From Thereva unica (Eukaryota; Arthropoda; Insecta; Diptera; Therevidae), in contig OX465282.1 in assembly GCA_949987705.1 (NCBI GenBank), forward strand, positions 1,290,501 through 1,354,500: a DNA stretch of 64,000 nucleotides. The letters are read 5' to 3'. Both the position numbers and the translations under genes were made by a program. The notes under the pieces were generated by a model. The model was not told where the DNA came from. It searched no databases and saw only the letters and a program-made list of their open reading frames with translations. This document shows positions 1 to 11,619 of the stretch, one piece after another (within the stretch, counting starts at the first letter, position 1; the number at the start of each line of letters is the position of its first letter).

Positions 1-640
1 TGGAAAAAATGTTAAGCTAGGGCATATTGAGGTTATGTTGATGTAGGTCGATGATGGTTAGACGGTTCTGTGGGTGGTTGTGGATTAGGCCACGGCAACG
101 AGCACTGAATATGCAAAATGGAGATTAAGCTTAACGAAGAGTAGATCGTGGCTTTAATGAGATTTGGTTACTAATATTCTCTGGGATGTTGGAGAAAATG
201 ATTTTTTGGATTTTTTGCTGGTTGGGAGTCGTCGTCTTCTTGGGGAAATTGAAGAGTAATTTAGGTTATGACTTTTAAAGCACCGAATCGAGACACTGTT
301 TGTAAAATTCGTACAGAGTAGAAATTTTGTTTTTGAATGTTCAAAGGAGAGTCTATATCGAATTAGCTTGTATATGCACAGCTGAGTCTGGACTGGGCCA
401 GGTGCGGTCGTCTTATGTTGCCGCTTTTCTAAATCTAACAATAAAAAAATTGGGAAATTCAATGAGGGCCACAAAGTGAAGTACATACCTCACCAATTAA
501 AGGGTGCTGGAACAGCCCTGAGAGCTGATACATAGGAAGTTGTGTTATTGTGCAATATTTTCAGAAGAAGCCGGGGATATTTTACCTGATGATCTTAAAA
601 AGAGTGAAATAAAATTGTATTAACTGTTTATGTGCCAATT
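1..640. other. Left edge, no gene recognised
   Basis: Mixed-composition DNA with scattered stops in every frame. The longest open stretch, on the - strand at 154-486, has no domain or compositional sign of coding. I see no splice-linked exons, RNA gene or clear repeat boundary here. Confidence 0.5.
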
Positions 641-654
641 AATAACAATTGATA

Positions 655-3060
655 ATTCGATTCCCAGACCAAACCGCCCCAATACCTATTTACTCAAAAG
701 CCATCAGTTCGATGAGATCTACAAATAGTAGTAACCATCTCAGGGATTTGTGGTGGTGCCGGAATACCAAAAAGAGACAAGTCCTGAGAAACGCCATCTG
801 CGATCTAAGGTCTTCACGACCAAAGATCTTCCCATATGCTACCGAATCCTATCTCCACGAAGATGTTGAATTTACATCCTGCGACACTTGGACGCCCTTG
901 TCTATACAAGAGTAACAAACGGAGGAGGGTGAAAGGCGAGTGTATTGGGGCTCAAAACGAAACAAATACCGGACTGGTACTCCAGGTTATGGGTTGGGCG
1001 GCAGGTCCACAACCTTCCACCGTAAAAACTCACTCGTCATGAGTCCTCAAAGCAGGCCTCGGACAGGAGAGACCCAACGGTAACGACCCAGGCAACAACA
1101 TATAAAAATTGATTTTGGAACGAACGTGAGAACGCTCAATGTTCGCTTTTACTATTACTGGAAAAATACGTCATAGCAATCACCGCTCTACAAGAAATCG
1201 AATGGACTCACAGTGGCATAAGAGATCTCAAAACCCACACGATACTGTCCATTGCTTCATCGAATGAGAGAAGGGGGTTCGGAGTTGCCTTTATAGTAAA
1301 AAAGAAAATGAAATCCCTGATTCTGGACTTCAAGCCAGTATGCAATAGAATATGCACGCTTCGCATTAAAACAAGACTACATAACATTAGTCTCATAAAC
1401 GTTCATGCGCCCACAGAAGACAAGACGGACGAGGAGAAAGAGGAATTCTACCAAGAGCTAACAAACGCCAACAGATTAATATCCCGTCAAACGATTTTAA
1501 AATGGTAGGTACTTGGAGACATGAACGCCAAAGTAGGAAAAGAGGAGGAATTCCTCAGAGTCAAAGGAAAGCACAGTCTACATAACGCTACCAATGACAA
1601 TGGTAGTAGATTGATCGATCTCGTTAGCTCGAACTCAATGGTAGTAAGTTCCACAATGTTTCCGCACAAAAATATTCATAAGATGAGGTGACAGTCCCCA
1701 GACTGGGTAACTAATAATCAAATTGACCACGTCCTGATTAAGAGAAGAGGGGCCACAAGTATGCTGGTTGTGAGAACTATGAAGGGAGTGTGCTGTGGCT
1801 CGGACCCTATTTCGTCAAAGTGAAATTTAGAGCCCGATAACGACCAAAACTTACAGAAGGCAAATACAACTAAGATACGATATAGACAAGCTAAAACTTG
1901 AAGCAAGAAGAGATGCCTATCAGAATGCTATCATACAAAACCTGAGAGAAGGAGTAGGAGAAGAGCCCGACATGAACCACAAATGGGAAAAACTGAAAAA
2001 CAGCGTAAAGTAAGCAGCAGAAGGGACCCTAGGCTGCGCCCCCAGATATACTAGAATTTATTGCTTCGATCAGGACTGTAGATCAGCAATAGAAGAAAGA
2101 AACCAGAGCTACCGGGAGTACATCGCAAGGCCCACAAGCGCAGGGATGGAAGTCTTTAAGCTTAAAAGAAGAACTGCAGACAAGCTGCGCAGAAAGAAGA
2201 GAGGGTATCTAAACAGGAGGATCCTAAAGATACATGAAGACTTCAATGAAGGGAGAATTAGGCAAGCCTACAAAGGAACACGTCAGATCAGCAACAAGTT
2301 TCAGCCAAGAACGGATATCTGCAGAGACATAGATGGGAACCTATTAGCAGACCCTGTTATAATAAAAGAAAGAGGGACAATATTTTCAAAACTTATTGAA
2401 TTCAATCCCAATAATAAACGAAACCCCGCAGGCTAACGCAATTGTAACCTCTCAAGATAATATTCCAATTGAACCACCGACACTGGATTAGGTGCGTGAA
2501 GCTGTGAAAAGGCAAAGAAGCAACAAAGACAGGCATCAATGGAATCGCAGCTGAGCTGTAAAGGAAGGAGGATCGCAACTCTTAAGAACCTTGCACGAAC
2601 ACATATGCATCATTTGGGAGGAAGGACTACAGAGGCATCTCACTCTTCAGTAGCAGCTCCAAACCTTCACAATCCTTGTGAAACAAAAATTAAAACTTAT
2701 AGCGGATGGCCTTATAGGAGTACAGTAACAGAAGAGTTCGAAGTGCGACAAGGTCTTAGACAAGGAGATGGACTAGCCCCTATGCCGACTCACAACTTTC
2801 AACTTTAATACAAATTAACAGACTGCGGCCATATACTCAGGATGGAGGACAATCGTACCCCAAAACGGCTTATGGCCTCCGCAATTTTGGGAAATAGGCC
2901 AGTAGGTAGACCCAGGAGGGTCTGTGACGGCTAAAGCAGAGGCAATGCTCAACATCGGGAACTGGAGACATGCTGCAAGGGATCGTCAAACTTGGAGAAA
3001 TCCCCTAGAGGAGGCCAAGGCCCTAGCGGCTGTAGTACCATTGGGTATATGGAATTTGAT
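655..3060 (+). mobile_element. Degenerate RTE-like non-LTR retrotransposon
   Basis: A decayed retrotransposon of the kind often mislabelled 'craniofacial development protein 2-like' in insects. Pieces read in order on the + strand in shifting frames. An endonuclease start with a 'VRTLN' string lies near 1126. The endonuclease core follows at 1308-1640, with 'LINVHAPTEDKTDEEKEEF' and then 'GDMNAKVGKEE' (as GDMN with one change). A 'NQIDHVLIK' segment is near 1712-1740, and a basic linker at 2146-2436. A reverse-transcriptase scrap 'EVRQGLRQGD' is near 2740, and the C-terminal tail 'NRPVGRPRR ... NWRHAARDR' at 2895-3010. Most of the RT palm, including the YADD box, is missing, so there is an internal deletion around 2790-2820. 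Stops and frameshifts show it is dead. About 35 bp at 655-692 recur at 3056-3092 with several differences; this may mark the ends. Confidence 0.7.
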
Positions 3061-3389
3061 TCCCAGGCCAAACCGTCCCCATACCCATTCAACCAACAGC
3101 TACCAGTAAAATTAATTGGCCTGTCTACAGATGTTTTAACAACCAGCAGTGAGATCTGAATGGCTTGTAATAATCTTGTCTTATACATCCCGAGAATGAG
3201 ATATTTTCTGGCCCAGTTTTCAGGGTTCTTTAGAAGTTAGGTAGTAAAGCAGCTGCTTGAAACGGTTTGCTCCGGTAAGGTAATATCTTTTCGTAATAAG
3301 AGTCACATGTTGTTATTATGTATTATGCAGCAGTAGCGTTTAATCTAACTTTACGCAAGGAGATGTATACTTCCAATTAGCTACACTAT
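3061..3389. other. Spacer between two repeats, nothing recognised
   Basis: Short unique-looking stretch between the RTE-like tail and the solo LTR. Stops in all frames; no feature seen. Confidence 0.4.
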
Positions 3390-3487
3390 TGTAACGAAAC
3401 AAGCCGCTGTAAATAGACATAACAACGCCGCTGTTAACAAAAAGAGACATTACCAAAACAGAACAGCGCAGCGCAGCCAAGCACCAA

Positions 3488-3494
3488 TATAAAA
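3488..3494 (+). promoter_or_regulatory. TATA box of the solo LTR
   Basis: TATAAAA followed by GC-rich sequence about 100 bp into the LTR, the usual place for a pol II core promoter in an LTR. It could still drive transcription rightwards. Confidence 0.45.
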
Positions 3495-3572
3495 GGCCGG
3501 TGCTTGCCTGCGAAAGTGAGTCGTGGTGATCAGACAGTGGAAGAGGTGATTCCTCTGCCTGATAACGGGACA

Positions 3573-3767
3573 GGACCATAGGAGAGTTGATCGTATGGTC
3601 TACAGACAGACAAAACAGACAAACCACGGAGAGTTGATCCAGTGGTACCGATCGACCGATACATTTACCGGCCACGGAGAGTTGATCCAGTGGCGCCGAC
3701 CGAATAATACATTTACCAGCCACGGAGAGTTGATCCAGTGGCGCCGACCGACTTTTACCCCTTATCT
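3573..3767 (+). repeat. 48-bp tandem repeats inside the LTR
   Basis: The core CCACGGAGAGTTGATCCAGT begins at 3624, 3672 and 3720, exactly 48 bp apart. A more diverged copy starts near 3573. Copies differ at a few bases between cores. Tandem blocks between TATA box and poly(A) signal are common in LTR R regions. Confidence 0.8.
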
Positions 3768-3814
3768 CTTTCCCTCCCCTTGATAGTTTTGTAACATAAT
3801 TGTGTAATATAATT

Positions 3815-3820
3815 AATAAA
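3815..3820 (+). terminator. Polyadenylation signal of the LTR
   Basis: AATAAA in an A/T-rich stretch 80 bp before the right LTR end; it fits an R-region 3' end signal. Confidence 0.45.
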
Positions 3821-3901
3821 AAAAGGACATAAAACGTAAAGGGAGTTTTGTTATTTAAACCCTGGACATCTGAGAGCTGACCCGCCGCTCCTGTCGTTAC
3901 A

Positions 3902-5969
3902 CTACGCCTTTGATTTTTTTAACCTAACATTCTGGTAGCTGAATGTTTGATATAGCTAAAAGGTTAAATAATATTAAAAGGTTAATAAATTCTAACTTCG
4001 TCCTAATGCTCTACAAGGACGTCAGAAACTGTATAGGAAAATATATATAAGTAGAGTTTTAGTTTAAATGAAACAAGCAAAAATAAAAGAACGCAAAAAA
4101 ATATACTACGAGTTTGTTGGAATAGTTTATGCTGTTAAATCATGAAGGGAATTTGTTTAGTGGAAATAAAAGTTTTTTAATCAATGTCGAAAGTCAGTTG
4201 AAACATGTCCAAACAACTCGTCCAACTTTTATTTTAATCCCGATCCTGGCTGAAGTATGCAATTATTTTGTAGTTTAGAAAGTACGATATTTATAGTACA
4301 AGTACTACGGTCAGTAAATTGAAGTCATTTTCATTGGAATCCTTTAGGAGTTCGGCATTTGAAAAGCATACTTCCACAAGGTTTTCCAATTCCTTTTGGC
4401 GTTGGTTTATGATTATTGAATACTTCCTTTTGTAGACGACACTCTTTGCCCTTAATTAAAAAGTTAAAAAAGCATTTTGTTGCCCTTCTCAACCCTCCTT
4501 CCATTGAGTAACTCGACCCTGTACCCGGCGCATCCCTGTCCCTTATCGAACAGCTTCGGCAAATAAAGGAAAAAAAATCAATCTATCAAATAATTGCTCT
4601 CTGCAAATATTTACTGCGCTTGCTTTTCCACAATTTTCCCCAGATTTCGCATCGTTACCAGCCAGTACCGTACTTCACCGCTAAAGTTGCCTTCGGGGTG
4701 CCAAAGAGCTTCCAAGGGTTGTTTATTGTGTGCTGAAATAGCTCCGACCCACCCCCTGGGCCCCGGGCGGCAGCAGAGTGGTGACAGGTTGAAAATGATT
4801 TTCGCCTCGAATTCAACTAATTGGAGATCCTTTAATTATCTCCTGCTGAAACACGGCGGCGGGGAAAATCACTACACAGAAGTATACCACCCAGTCGATG
4901 CCTGAGCATGCTTTAGGCTATCATAGCAATGCTGGGAATTCATTCTTTCCATTAGGAAGAGCTTGGCTTGTGGTTGTTCAGTTTTTCTCGCTTTTGGCAC
5001 TACCAACCACTTCATAACCAGCACAACAGCAGCAACAACAGCAACAACAAAATATTGCGGAATATCCTGCAGGATACGACTCTTTTGCCGCGAAGACAAT
5101 CATCAAGTTCTGCTTTATGGTTGGTAATGTTCCTTGTCTGATGGATTCCTTTCAATTAGGGACCATTGGAGTTGCTTTGTGGACTTAATTGGAGAAGACT
5201 GTTAACTATTTGTTGAGGTGTAGCAGTTGGCTTTGAGTTATTGACACTCTTATAAATACGAGCTGGGGTATAGCTGTATTTGTGTAGACAGTTGTTGAAA
5301 GAATTTTGAACTCGTGGCTCGTTTTTGATATATATCATACATGGTAATATAGGTGTGATACAGCTTGCTTGGAATTGATGAAGTTGTACAACATTGTTCA
5401 TTAGAGGTTTTCTGGTAGCAATACAGAAGCATTGTTCGATGCAAATGGTATAAAAGTCTAGTCTTGTCTAGGCTCTCGATATGACCGTAGGACCTAGCTG
5501 AAGTCGTTGTTAACTGGTGTGGCAAAAAAAAATACAAGGGCAATGGGAGTCACCAGAAAATGGGAAGACTGACCGAGGTCATACGAACCGTGCTTATATC
5601 ACCTACTCTTCAACCTATGATTGCGGCAATAGTAAGGATCCTGGCGATGAAGTATTCTTTACGGGGGGTTGGTCCGAACGTGTCGAAGGTTTGGACTGAC
5701 AGGTTTGGAACAATAGGCGCCCCTTTCAATGAAAGAAGAGAGAAAACAAGGATCCTGGGAAGTTCTCAGTAGTGGACCCGGTGTTCTGAAGGTATAACTA
5801 ATCCCATCTCCTCTACGGGATCAACACTTTGCCAGTCACATTTATTGCGCGTCCAAAACAGCAGCAGTCACAAGGTTTCCCACGAGTAGAAACGATTGAC
5901 CAGGAAAAACGTAAACCGCAAGGACTCAAACTCATGAGAGGACTCACTGTGGAAAGCGTAATTATGCTT
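3902..5969. other. Intergenic, no gene recognised
   Basis: About 2 kb with no supported coding region, apart from a short CAA/CAG microsatellite. Open frames at 4594-4905 (+) and 5156-5543 (-) show no domain, no splice context and no coding-like composition. Confidence 0.5.
5021..5056 (+). repeat. CAG/CAA microsatellite
   Basis: Imperfect run of CAG and CAA triplets in non-coding DNA. Confidence 0.7.
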
Positions 5970-6345
5970 AGTTGACGACTTAAACCAGACCATAATGTAC
6001 AAAACCCTCTGAGGATATTGTAAAGAGTAAAAATAATTTACTTGCTTAATTTTTTGAAAACCATATACGCCCCACCAACTAGCACTCACAGCAAACAAAT
6101 GTTCCTACCACAGGGGTATGCAGATTCCCGCTATAGGGATGAAAATCTAAAAATCCATCCGCCAGAGACATGTAGGACTCTGTTACAGATAATGAATGTA
6201 TTCGTAATCGATCATTCCAAACTCGTGTGCTGCTTTGACAAGTGGTCCCCCAACTATGTACTAACCACGTCTAATGCTGGTTGACTTACGCAATCGAACG
6301 AGAACTGGTCTACTGAGCCTGCTAATGGACAAAATTTTTCCTGGT
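5970..6345. mobile_element. Foldback-family fragment
   Basis: Contains the strings that recur in the foldback family seen at 10087-11275 and elsewhere: an 'AAACCATATACGCCCCACCAAC' type segment near 6055, a 'GGTCCCCCAACTATGTACT' type segment near 6244, and a 'GAGAACTGGTCTACTGAGCC' type segment near 6300. The same strings appear at 14291-14470, 56240-56400 and, reversed, at 13190-13375. It is one diverged arm with no coding content. Confidence 0.5.
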
Positions 6346-8000
6346 GGTCATTGACAAAAGGTCTATGACGCAGGTGAAAGAGCAAGATACCATGTACCAG
6401 TTCTGCTGCATCCACCTTGACGTAAGGACAAGAAACAACAAGATAGCAGGAAGCACACAGGACCGCAACCTGTGCAACCTGTTACACAGTAATACTGTTT
6501 CGTCAGTCCTCTGCAGGGTCGGGGTTATAAAAGTCGCCTGACACTTTTAAGTAGCTCTGACTAAATAGCGGCGCTATAGATATTCACAGTTTTGAAGGTG
6601 GCGACTTTCTAACCTTGATCGTTTACAACAAAAACACTAACTGCTTCCCGTCATAGGCAAAACATCTAGAAGAATCTGTTCCATCATGGAATATCGCGGA
6701 TATTTTTCAGCGACACTCATATAAAGGACTGTTCTGTTTATTATCTACAAGTATGTGAACAAAGAGGCTGACCAAGCAGCGTTCACCGTTCAGGATTTGG
6801 AATATTTTACAGTTAAGACAATGAAGTTGATTGCATCAATAGCCCTCCAAAAACAACACTTCAAGCTCGATGCCTTTGCAAGAACTATTTTATATAGCGT
6901 AGTTCCGACTTGCAGTTCTGCAGGAGAGAACAAGGGAATCCTATGACAGTTTATCCGGTGTTTATAAACGATCAGGGTTGGGTAGACATCATCCACCCCT
7001 TCAATGCCTGCTTCTCATGATTAAGTAGTGAGTGGTGCTAATACCTGCTTGCTGCACGGAGTACGTGGCCTGCCTGGAACATTTAAAAAAATTGAAACCT
7101 CAGTACAATTTGCCATCGCGTAAGGGATAAATGTACTGCCTTGTGTAAGTTCGACTCAACTCTACATGCCATATTAAGGCCATCCCGACTATAGCTGACC
7201 CAGTCCCGCGACGCAATTGCGAAAGGCGGTCACGCGGGAAGAATAACAGTTAACAAGAAGGTGGTTCTTTTTTAAGCTATCCTTAGAACCGAGACTGGGC
7301 GGGAGATTCTCATGCTCTCCACACTTTCCGGTAGCTAGCTAGGTCCAAGTCAACGCAAAAAAAGCAGAGATGGTTGGTCGCTGATCTGTAAGCCCCACTG
7401 TTCCGGCTCTGGTGAGTACCTTTGAGGGACCTGTTGATGAATCCAGGCCGAAGTGATTTCTTTGCAGTTCGTACCATATCAAGGTCAGCTCGACTTTCTG
7501 TTTAACCCCAGGTTATCTTGGCAATTCTGATCACCCAAACTTTCCAATCTATGTCAGCCACCCAGGTTCAGGCTGTGCCAAAGCTATCCCTACCATCCAT
7601 GACACATGAAGGCCATCCAGCCTACCCCGGCCACAAAGATCTTCCAAGCTCGAAAGATCAGCTTAAGAAAGCATTTGGCCTTTGTTAATAGCGTCCGCTT
7701 AATGTCTTTCCAATTTTTGGCTTAATGATCAGACACTGCCCTCTGCATATTGTCAAAGAAAAGTAGGGCGGAGGACCCCATCTGCAGGCTTTGGCTTGAG
7801 GGGGGCGAATCTGTCCTGTTTGTTCTCCGTGCAGTACAAAAGTGAACTGGAAGCGGTACTTTTGGTTTTTGCACCCAATATCTCACCAAAGAAGAAGAGG
7901 GAATAACTGCGAAATTACAAAATTATTATCCAAAATGGCTATAGGTAAAGTCGTCATATTTCTGCCATACTGCTAACACCGAAATATATAACATCCTGCC
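6346..8000. other. Repeat debris, no gene recognised
   Basis: Moderately GC-rich sequence unlike the AT-rich host stretches, broken in all frames. Probably old transposon material, but I could not assign it to a family. Confidence 0.4.
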
Positions 8001-8009
8001 TCCACAGCA

Positions 8010-8350
8010 ATGTTTTTCTCGCAACACAAGACTAGCCCTTTCGGCTCATTCCCACTTTCTACAGTCCAGTCCTTATTTTCACGCTCACATCAGTCTAGAA
8101 ATTCGTTCTTGTCAAGAACAACTCGACTGTGGAACAACTTCCCACAGTCAGTATTTCCAAACTCATACAACATCCAAAAGTTCAAACGAAAGGTTCATCG
8201 CCATCTGCTCATGAACCCCTCAGACTGCCTCTAACCTGTCTTATACTTTCTCTTTCTTTCGAGCTAAGCTTACTACCATACATCATACCATAACGTGAAC
8301 TACATGACTGGTAGTACAACATCTGAGCTTAGACTTACACATAAAAAACC
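8010..8350 (+). mobile_element. 3' end of a CR1/L2-like non-LTR element
   Basis: A 74-codon open frame (8010-8234) gives the C-terminal tail typical of Jockey/CR1-group ORF2 proteins ('FLSRTTRLWNNFPQSVFPN ... FKRKVHRHL'). After it comes a 3' UTR with a 'GACTGGTAGTAC ... GAGCTTAGACTTACACATAAAAAA' type ending. The same C-terminus and tail recur on the - strand at 48192-48560. The tail alone recurs at 60690. Everything upstream of the tail, including the RT, is absent, so this is a strongly 5'-truncated copy. Confidence 0.7.
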
Positions 8351-9919
8351 CGTAATCACACAAATTCTAAACATCCTGCAGAGTCGGAAACGTGAAATTG
8401 TGCAAACTTGAACAGAATCAAATTAAAATAGCAATTTAATACTTGAAACATCAAACGTCCTTTTTTAGTCAATTGCTCCTTGACTATTCTACACACACAC
8501 TAGAGCTCAAAATGAAAGTCCTGCACGTAACTGAGCTAAAACTATGCAGGATATGAGCTATGTGCAGAAGCGTTTTTTAATAAAATCCGCCTCACAGGAT
8601 TCACTTGCTTCATACTAAACGTCCATCACTCAACATCACCATAGCAAAAAAGAAATTGATGTAAAAAAGGATTAAAACGAAAGGATATTCCACGAAATAC
8701 AACGGTGAAAAGTGCATAATACATGGTCCGGCGGCAGTGAAATATTTCAAGAATTTATTCCAAAAAAAAAAGACTGAAACATCCTTTTGCTCTCTTCCCT
8801 GTCTGCGATGGGTATATTCACATTTTTCACGAAAAGGATTACATTCAAGTGGGGATATAAGAGTGTGTGGAGAGAGAGAAAAAAAGGAGTAAAATTTCCT
8901 TCCTGGCTGTGATGCCGCTTGCTTATGACATGTGGAAGAGAACCAAGTCCTTTCCAGAAGCTGAAGCGGCTTTTGTTTCCTCACTCAATCACTAGCAGCA
9001 CACCATGCCGAGGGAATAATGTCGCCCGTTATTGAGATTAATATCCTCCAAGAAGGATGCTTTTATTGTATTAAATGAGTCTGCCGGGATGAATGTCTTC
9101 TTTCTAGGCAATTTGAGCACGTTCAGAAATCATTGGGGCTTGTGTGCGTATGTTGTTTTTTTTTGGGATGGGGGACGGCTTCCTTCTGTTCATTTCTTTT
9201 ATTTAGTCCTGTTTTTTTTTGTTACTAATATTTCTTTGTATACTGCTGTTGGCATAATGATTAGGCCATTAAGGAAGTAACAAATTCATTTTCACTAAAA
9301 TAAATACTACGAAAAGAATAATGAGTGTGTGTGTTGTTTTTATTTGATGGAGAAAGAAAAAACAGAGTATAAATAACGATGAAATGGAAAGAATGTGCCG
9401 TCATTGTTGTAATGAACGAATTGATTGTTGTTTATCTTGTTTAACCAATAAGGATTCGTTTTGGTTTACTAAATATAACTCCCAACTTATTATCATTTCG
9501 GCAAAGATAACTCAGAAAGATACGACACTGTAATCCTTTCTGTGCGAAGAAAAAGGAAAGTAAAAATCTATGATCTTCTGTCTATTCATATACACGCTCC
9601 GGAATGGCGAGATGGCGGAGCAACGGCAAACTACACAAACACATGCAGAGCTGGAAGTACAAGAAGATGGTACATGAATTCACACAAGCAAAATAAAAGT
9701 CCAGACGGCACAAAAAATTGCGGAGAAGAGAAATCAGTGCGTCTCTTTCGCACTTCGTGAAATAACATTTCTTTATTTACCCTTTCTTTCTTCGATTTTT
9801 TTTTTGTTTTTAAATTGAATTTTGTCTCGCTTGCACCTTGTCGATTGATATATTCACTCGCAAGGGAGCTTATGGGAAATTTTGAGAGTGTCGTATCTTT
9901 GTGGGTAATCTTTGATTTC
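8351..9919. other. AT-rich intergenic DNA
   Basis: Long homopolymer runs, especially T runs near 9160-9220 and 9795, and no supported exon. Open frames at 8610-8984 (-) and 9032-9280 (+) translate to low-complexity F/Y/L-rich peptides expected from AT-rich non-coding DNA. Confidence 0.5.
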
Positions 9920-9924
9920 GGCTT

Positions 9925-10010
9925 ATTTCGGAAGGCTAAGGGCTATAAGGGGCCGACTGCCATTCCATAAGTCCTTGGTTCGAATCCACTCCGCGGCATA
10001 GAAGAACCTT
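9925..10010 (+). mobile_element. Possible tRNA-derived SINE scrap
   Basis: Holds GGTTCGAATCC, a perfect match to the pol III B box, about 40 bp after a weak A-box-like stretch. The ends do not form a 7-bp acceptor stem, so it is not a working tRNA. A tRNA-derived SINE head is the likely origin. Confidence 0.3.
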
Positions 10011-10086
10011 TCCATTTATCCGAACTAGCTTTCTGACTTTTTTGTCCTCCTTCTTTACAAGTTCTTTTTCCTGCTGCAAGCATAAT

Positions 10087-11275
10087 AACTCCCCAGCGGG
10101 GAAAGGAGTGCTCCAAGAGCCATCTTGGAGCGCACCAAAAGGAGCATAGAGTACTCCCGTTGCCATACCCGTTCTATATTCTTTTTAACATTGCATGTCA
10201 TTGCGAGGGAGCATACGTTTTAATGCTCCCAAAAACGCGTTGTTGGAGCATTATAAAAAAGCTTTTCAAAATAGAAATATTCATGGGCGCCTGTGGGTAT
10301 GTAATCCGGTATCGAAAAACTTTTATTTTGTTTATCTTTTGCAATTGCCTTTTTCTTTCAAAGCCCGAGAGTGGCTTTACCAAAGCAGTCCCCCAACTAA
10401 ACTCTATCAACTTCCAAAGCTGCTTGTCCTCCGTATCGAACGAGAGCCGGGCTATGGAGTTTGCTAATGTCACATTTTATGGGCATGAAGATAATTGCCC
10501 GTTTTCTTTTTTTATATAAAATTTATGAAAACTCCAAGAAAGCTCCCTTGAGAGTGCTCCAAGTACACTCCCCTGTGCATCGCTCCCAATTTTTCCCACT
10601 GGGATGTAGCTCCCAATTTTTCCCACTGGGTCAGTGGGAAAAATTTGGGAGCGCTGCTCAGGGGAGCTTATTTGGAGCACTATTAAATATGCTCCCGAGG
10701 GAGCACTACTCGAGCTTTCATATACATATTTTATAGAACGAAAAAAAATGGGCTCCCAGTGGGAAAAATTGGGATCGATGCACAGGGGAGCTTATTTTGA
10801 GCACTGTTAAATATGCTCTACAGGGAGCTTTACTGGAGTTTTCATAAATATTATAGAAAAAGAGAAAACGCGCAATTGTCTTCGTGACCATAAGATGTGG
10901 CATTAGGATACTCAATAGCACGGCTTTCATTCGATACAAGCAGCTTTGGAAGTGGTTAGAATTTAGTTAGGGGACTGCTTTGGTTAGACACGCTCGCTCT
11001 TGGAAAGCAAGAGGCAATGGCAAAAGATGAACAAAATAAAAGCTTTTCGATGCCGGATCACATATCCACAGGCGTCCATGAATATTTCCTTTTTAAAAAG
11101 CTTTTTTATAATGCTTTTTTAGAACGCTTTTGAGGAGCATAAAAACGTATGCTTCCCTGCAAGGATATGCAATGTTAAAAAGTATATGGAACTGGTATGG
11201 GAACGGGAGCGCTGCAAGCTTTTTAAGAAATGATCCAACATGGCTATTGGAGCACTCCATTTCCCGCTGGGAAGT
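10087..11275. mobile_element. 1.2 kb foldback (long inverted repeat) element
   Basis: The left half (10087-10630) reappears as an imperfect reverse complement in the right half (10640-11275). Matching pairs include the outer GGGGAAAGGAGTGCTCCAAG block near 10098 with its partner near 11250. Also paired are the 'GTTCTATATTCTTTTTAACAT' type block near 10170 with one near 11175, and the 'CATGGGCGCCTGTGGGTATG' block near 10282 with one near 11070. The turn is near 10631, where CCCAATTTTTCCCACTGGG meets its own complement. The right arm carries an extra internal duplication of the centre (about 10690-10800). The open frames inside are palindrome shadows. No transposase, so it is a non-autonomous foldback or very long MITE. 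Related single arms occur at 5970, 13190, 14291, 46857, 56240 and 59489. Confidence 0.75.
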
Positions 11276-11619
11276 GAAGAAGCCTTCTATTCATAGGCTT
11301 TAATCATCGAAGCCTGCGAACTGTCTCGGTAGAATTGGTTGGAGAGTTGTTGAAATGAAAACCGCGTGTTGACGTTGTCAGTACTTTCACTTCCCCGGTA
11401 CACCGAGCAAAGAATAATCGTGCCCCTGCTGACTTCACCATCTTTATTGCTGTTAGATCATAAGAGAGAATTAGTTATTATTTTTGTTGAAAATAGCACA
11501 GGTTTATGGGTTCACAGATCCGCCTCCTACAGTATTGCAAACTGTGCTCTGTAACGTGCGATGACTTTGTAGGCCCTGTATCTGTATCATGCGGTGACTT
11601 TGTAGAAGTTTACATCTTG
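11276..11619. other. Spacer, nothing recognised
   Basis: Short stretch between the foldback and a non-LTR remnant; no feature seen. Confidence 0.35.

Larger units (their letters stand above)
3390..3901 (+). mobile_element. Solo LTR of an LTR retrotransposon
   Basis: A 512-bp unit that opens with TGTAACG and closes with CGTTACA, the short inverted ends (TG...CA) typical of LTRs. Inside, in correct order, are a TATAAAA box (3488), a block of 48-bp tandem repeats (3573-3767) and an AATAAA polyadenylation signal (3815). No primer-binding site, gag or pol follows on either side, so I read it as a solo LTR left by LTR-LTR recombination. The flanking four bases are CTAT on the left and CTAC on the right, which would be a target duplication with one mutation. 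The superfamily (Ty3/gypsy or Bel/Pao) cannot be told from the LTR alone. Confidence 0.65.

Noticed and set aside
3340..3723. 127-codon - strand frame with a repeated peptide (PLDQLSV)
   Set aside because: The peptide repeat is only the translation of the 48-bp DNA repeats in the LTR.
3573..3767. CRISPR-like repeat array
   Set aside because: The 48-bp units are contiguous tandem repeats without distinct spacers, inside an LTR of a eukaryotic genome.
10160..10736. Overlapping open frames on both strands near 10.2-10.7 kb
   Set aside because: They are mirror images produced by the foldback palindrome; no coding signature.
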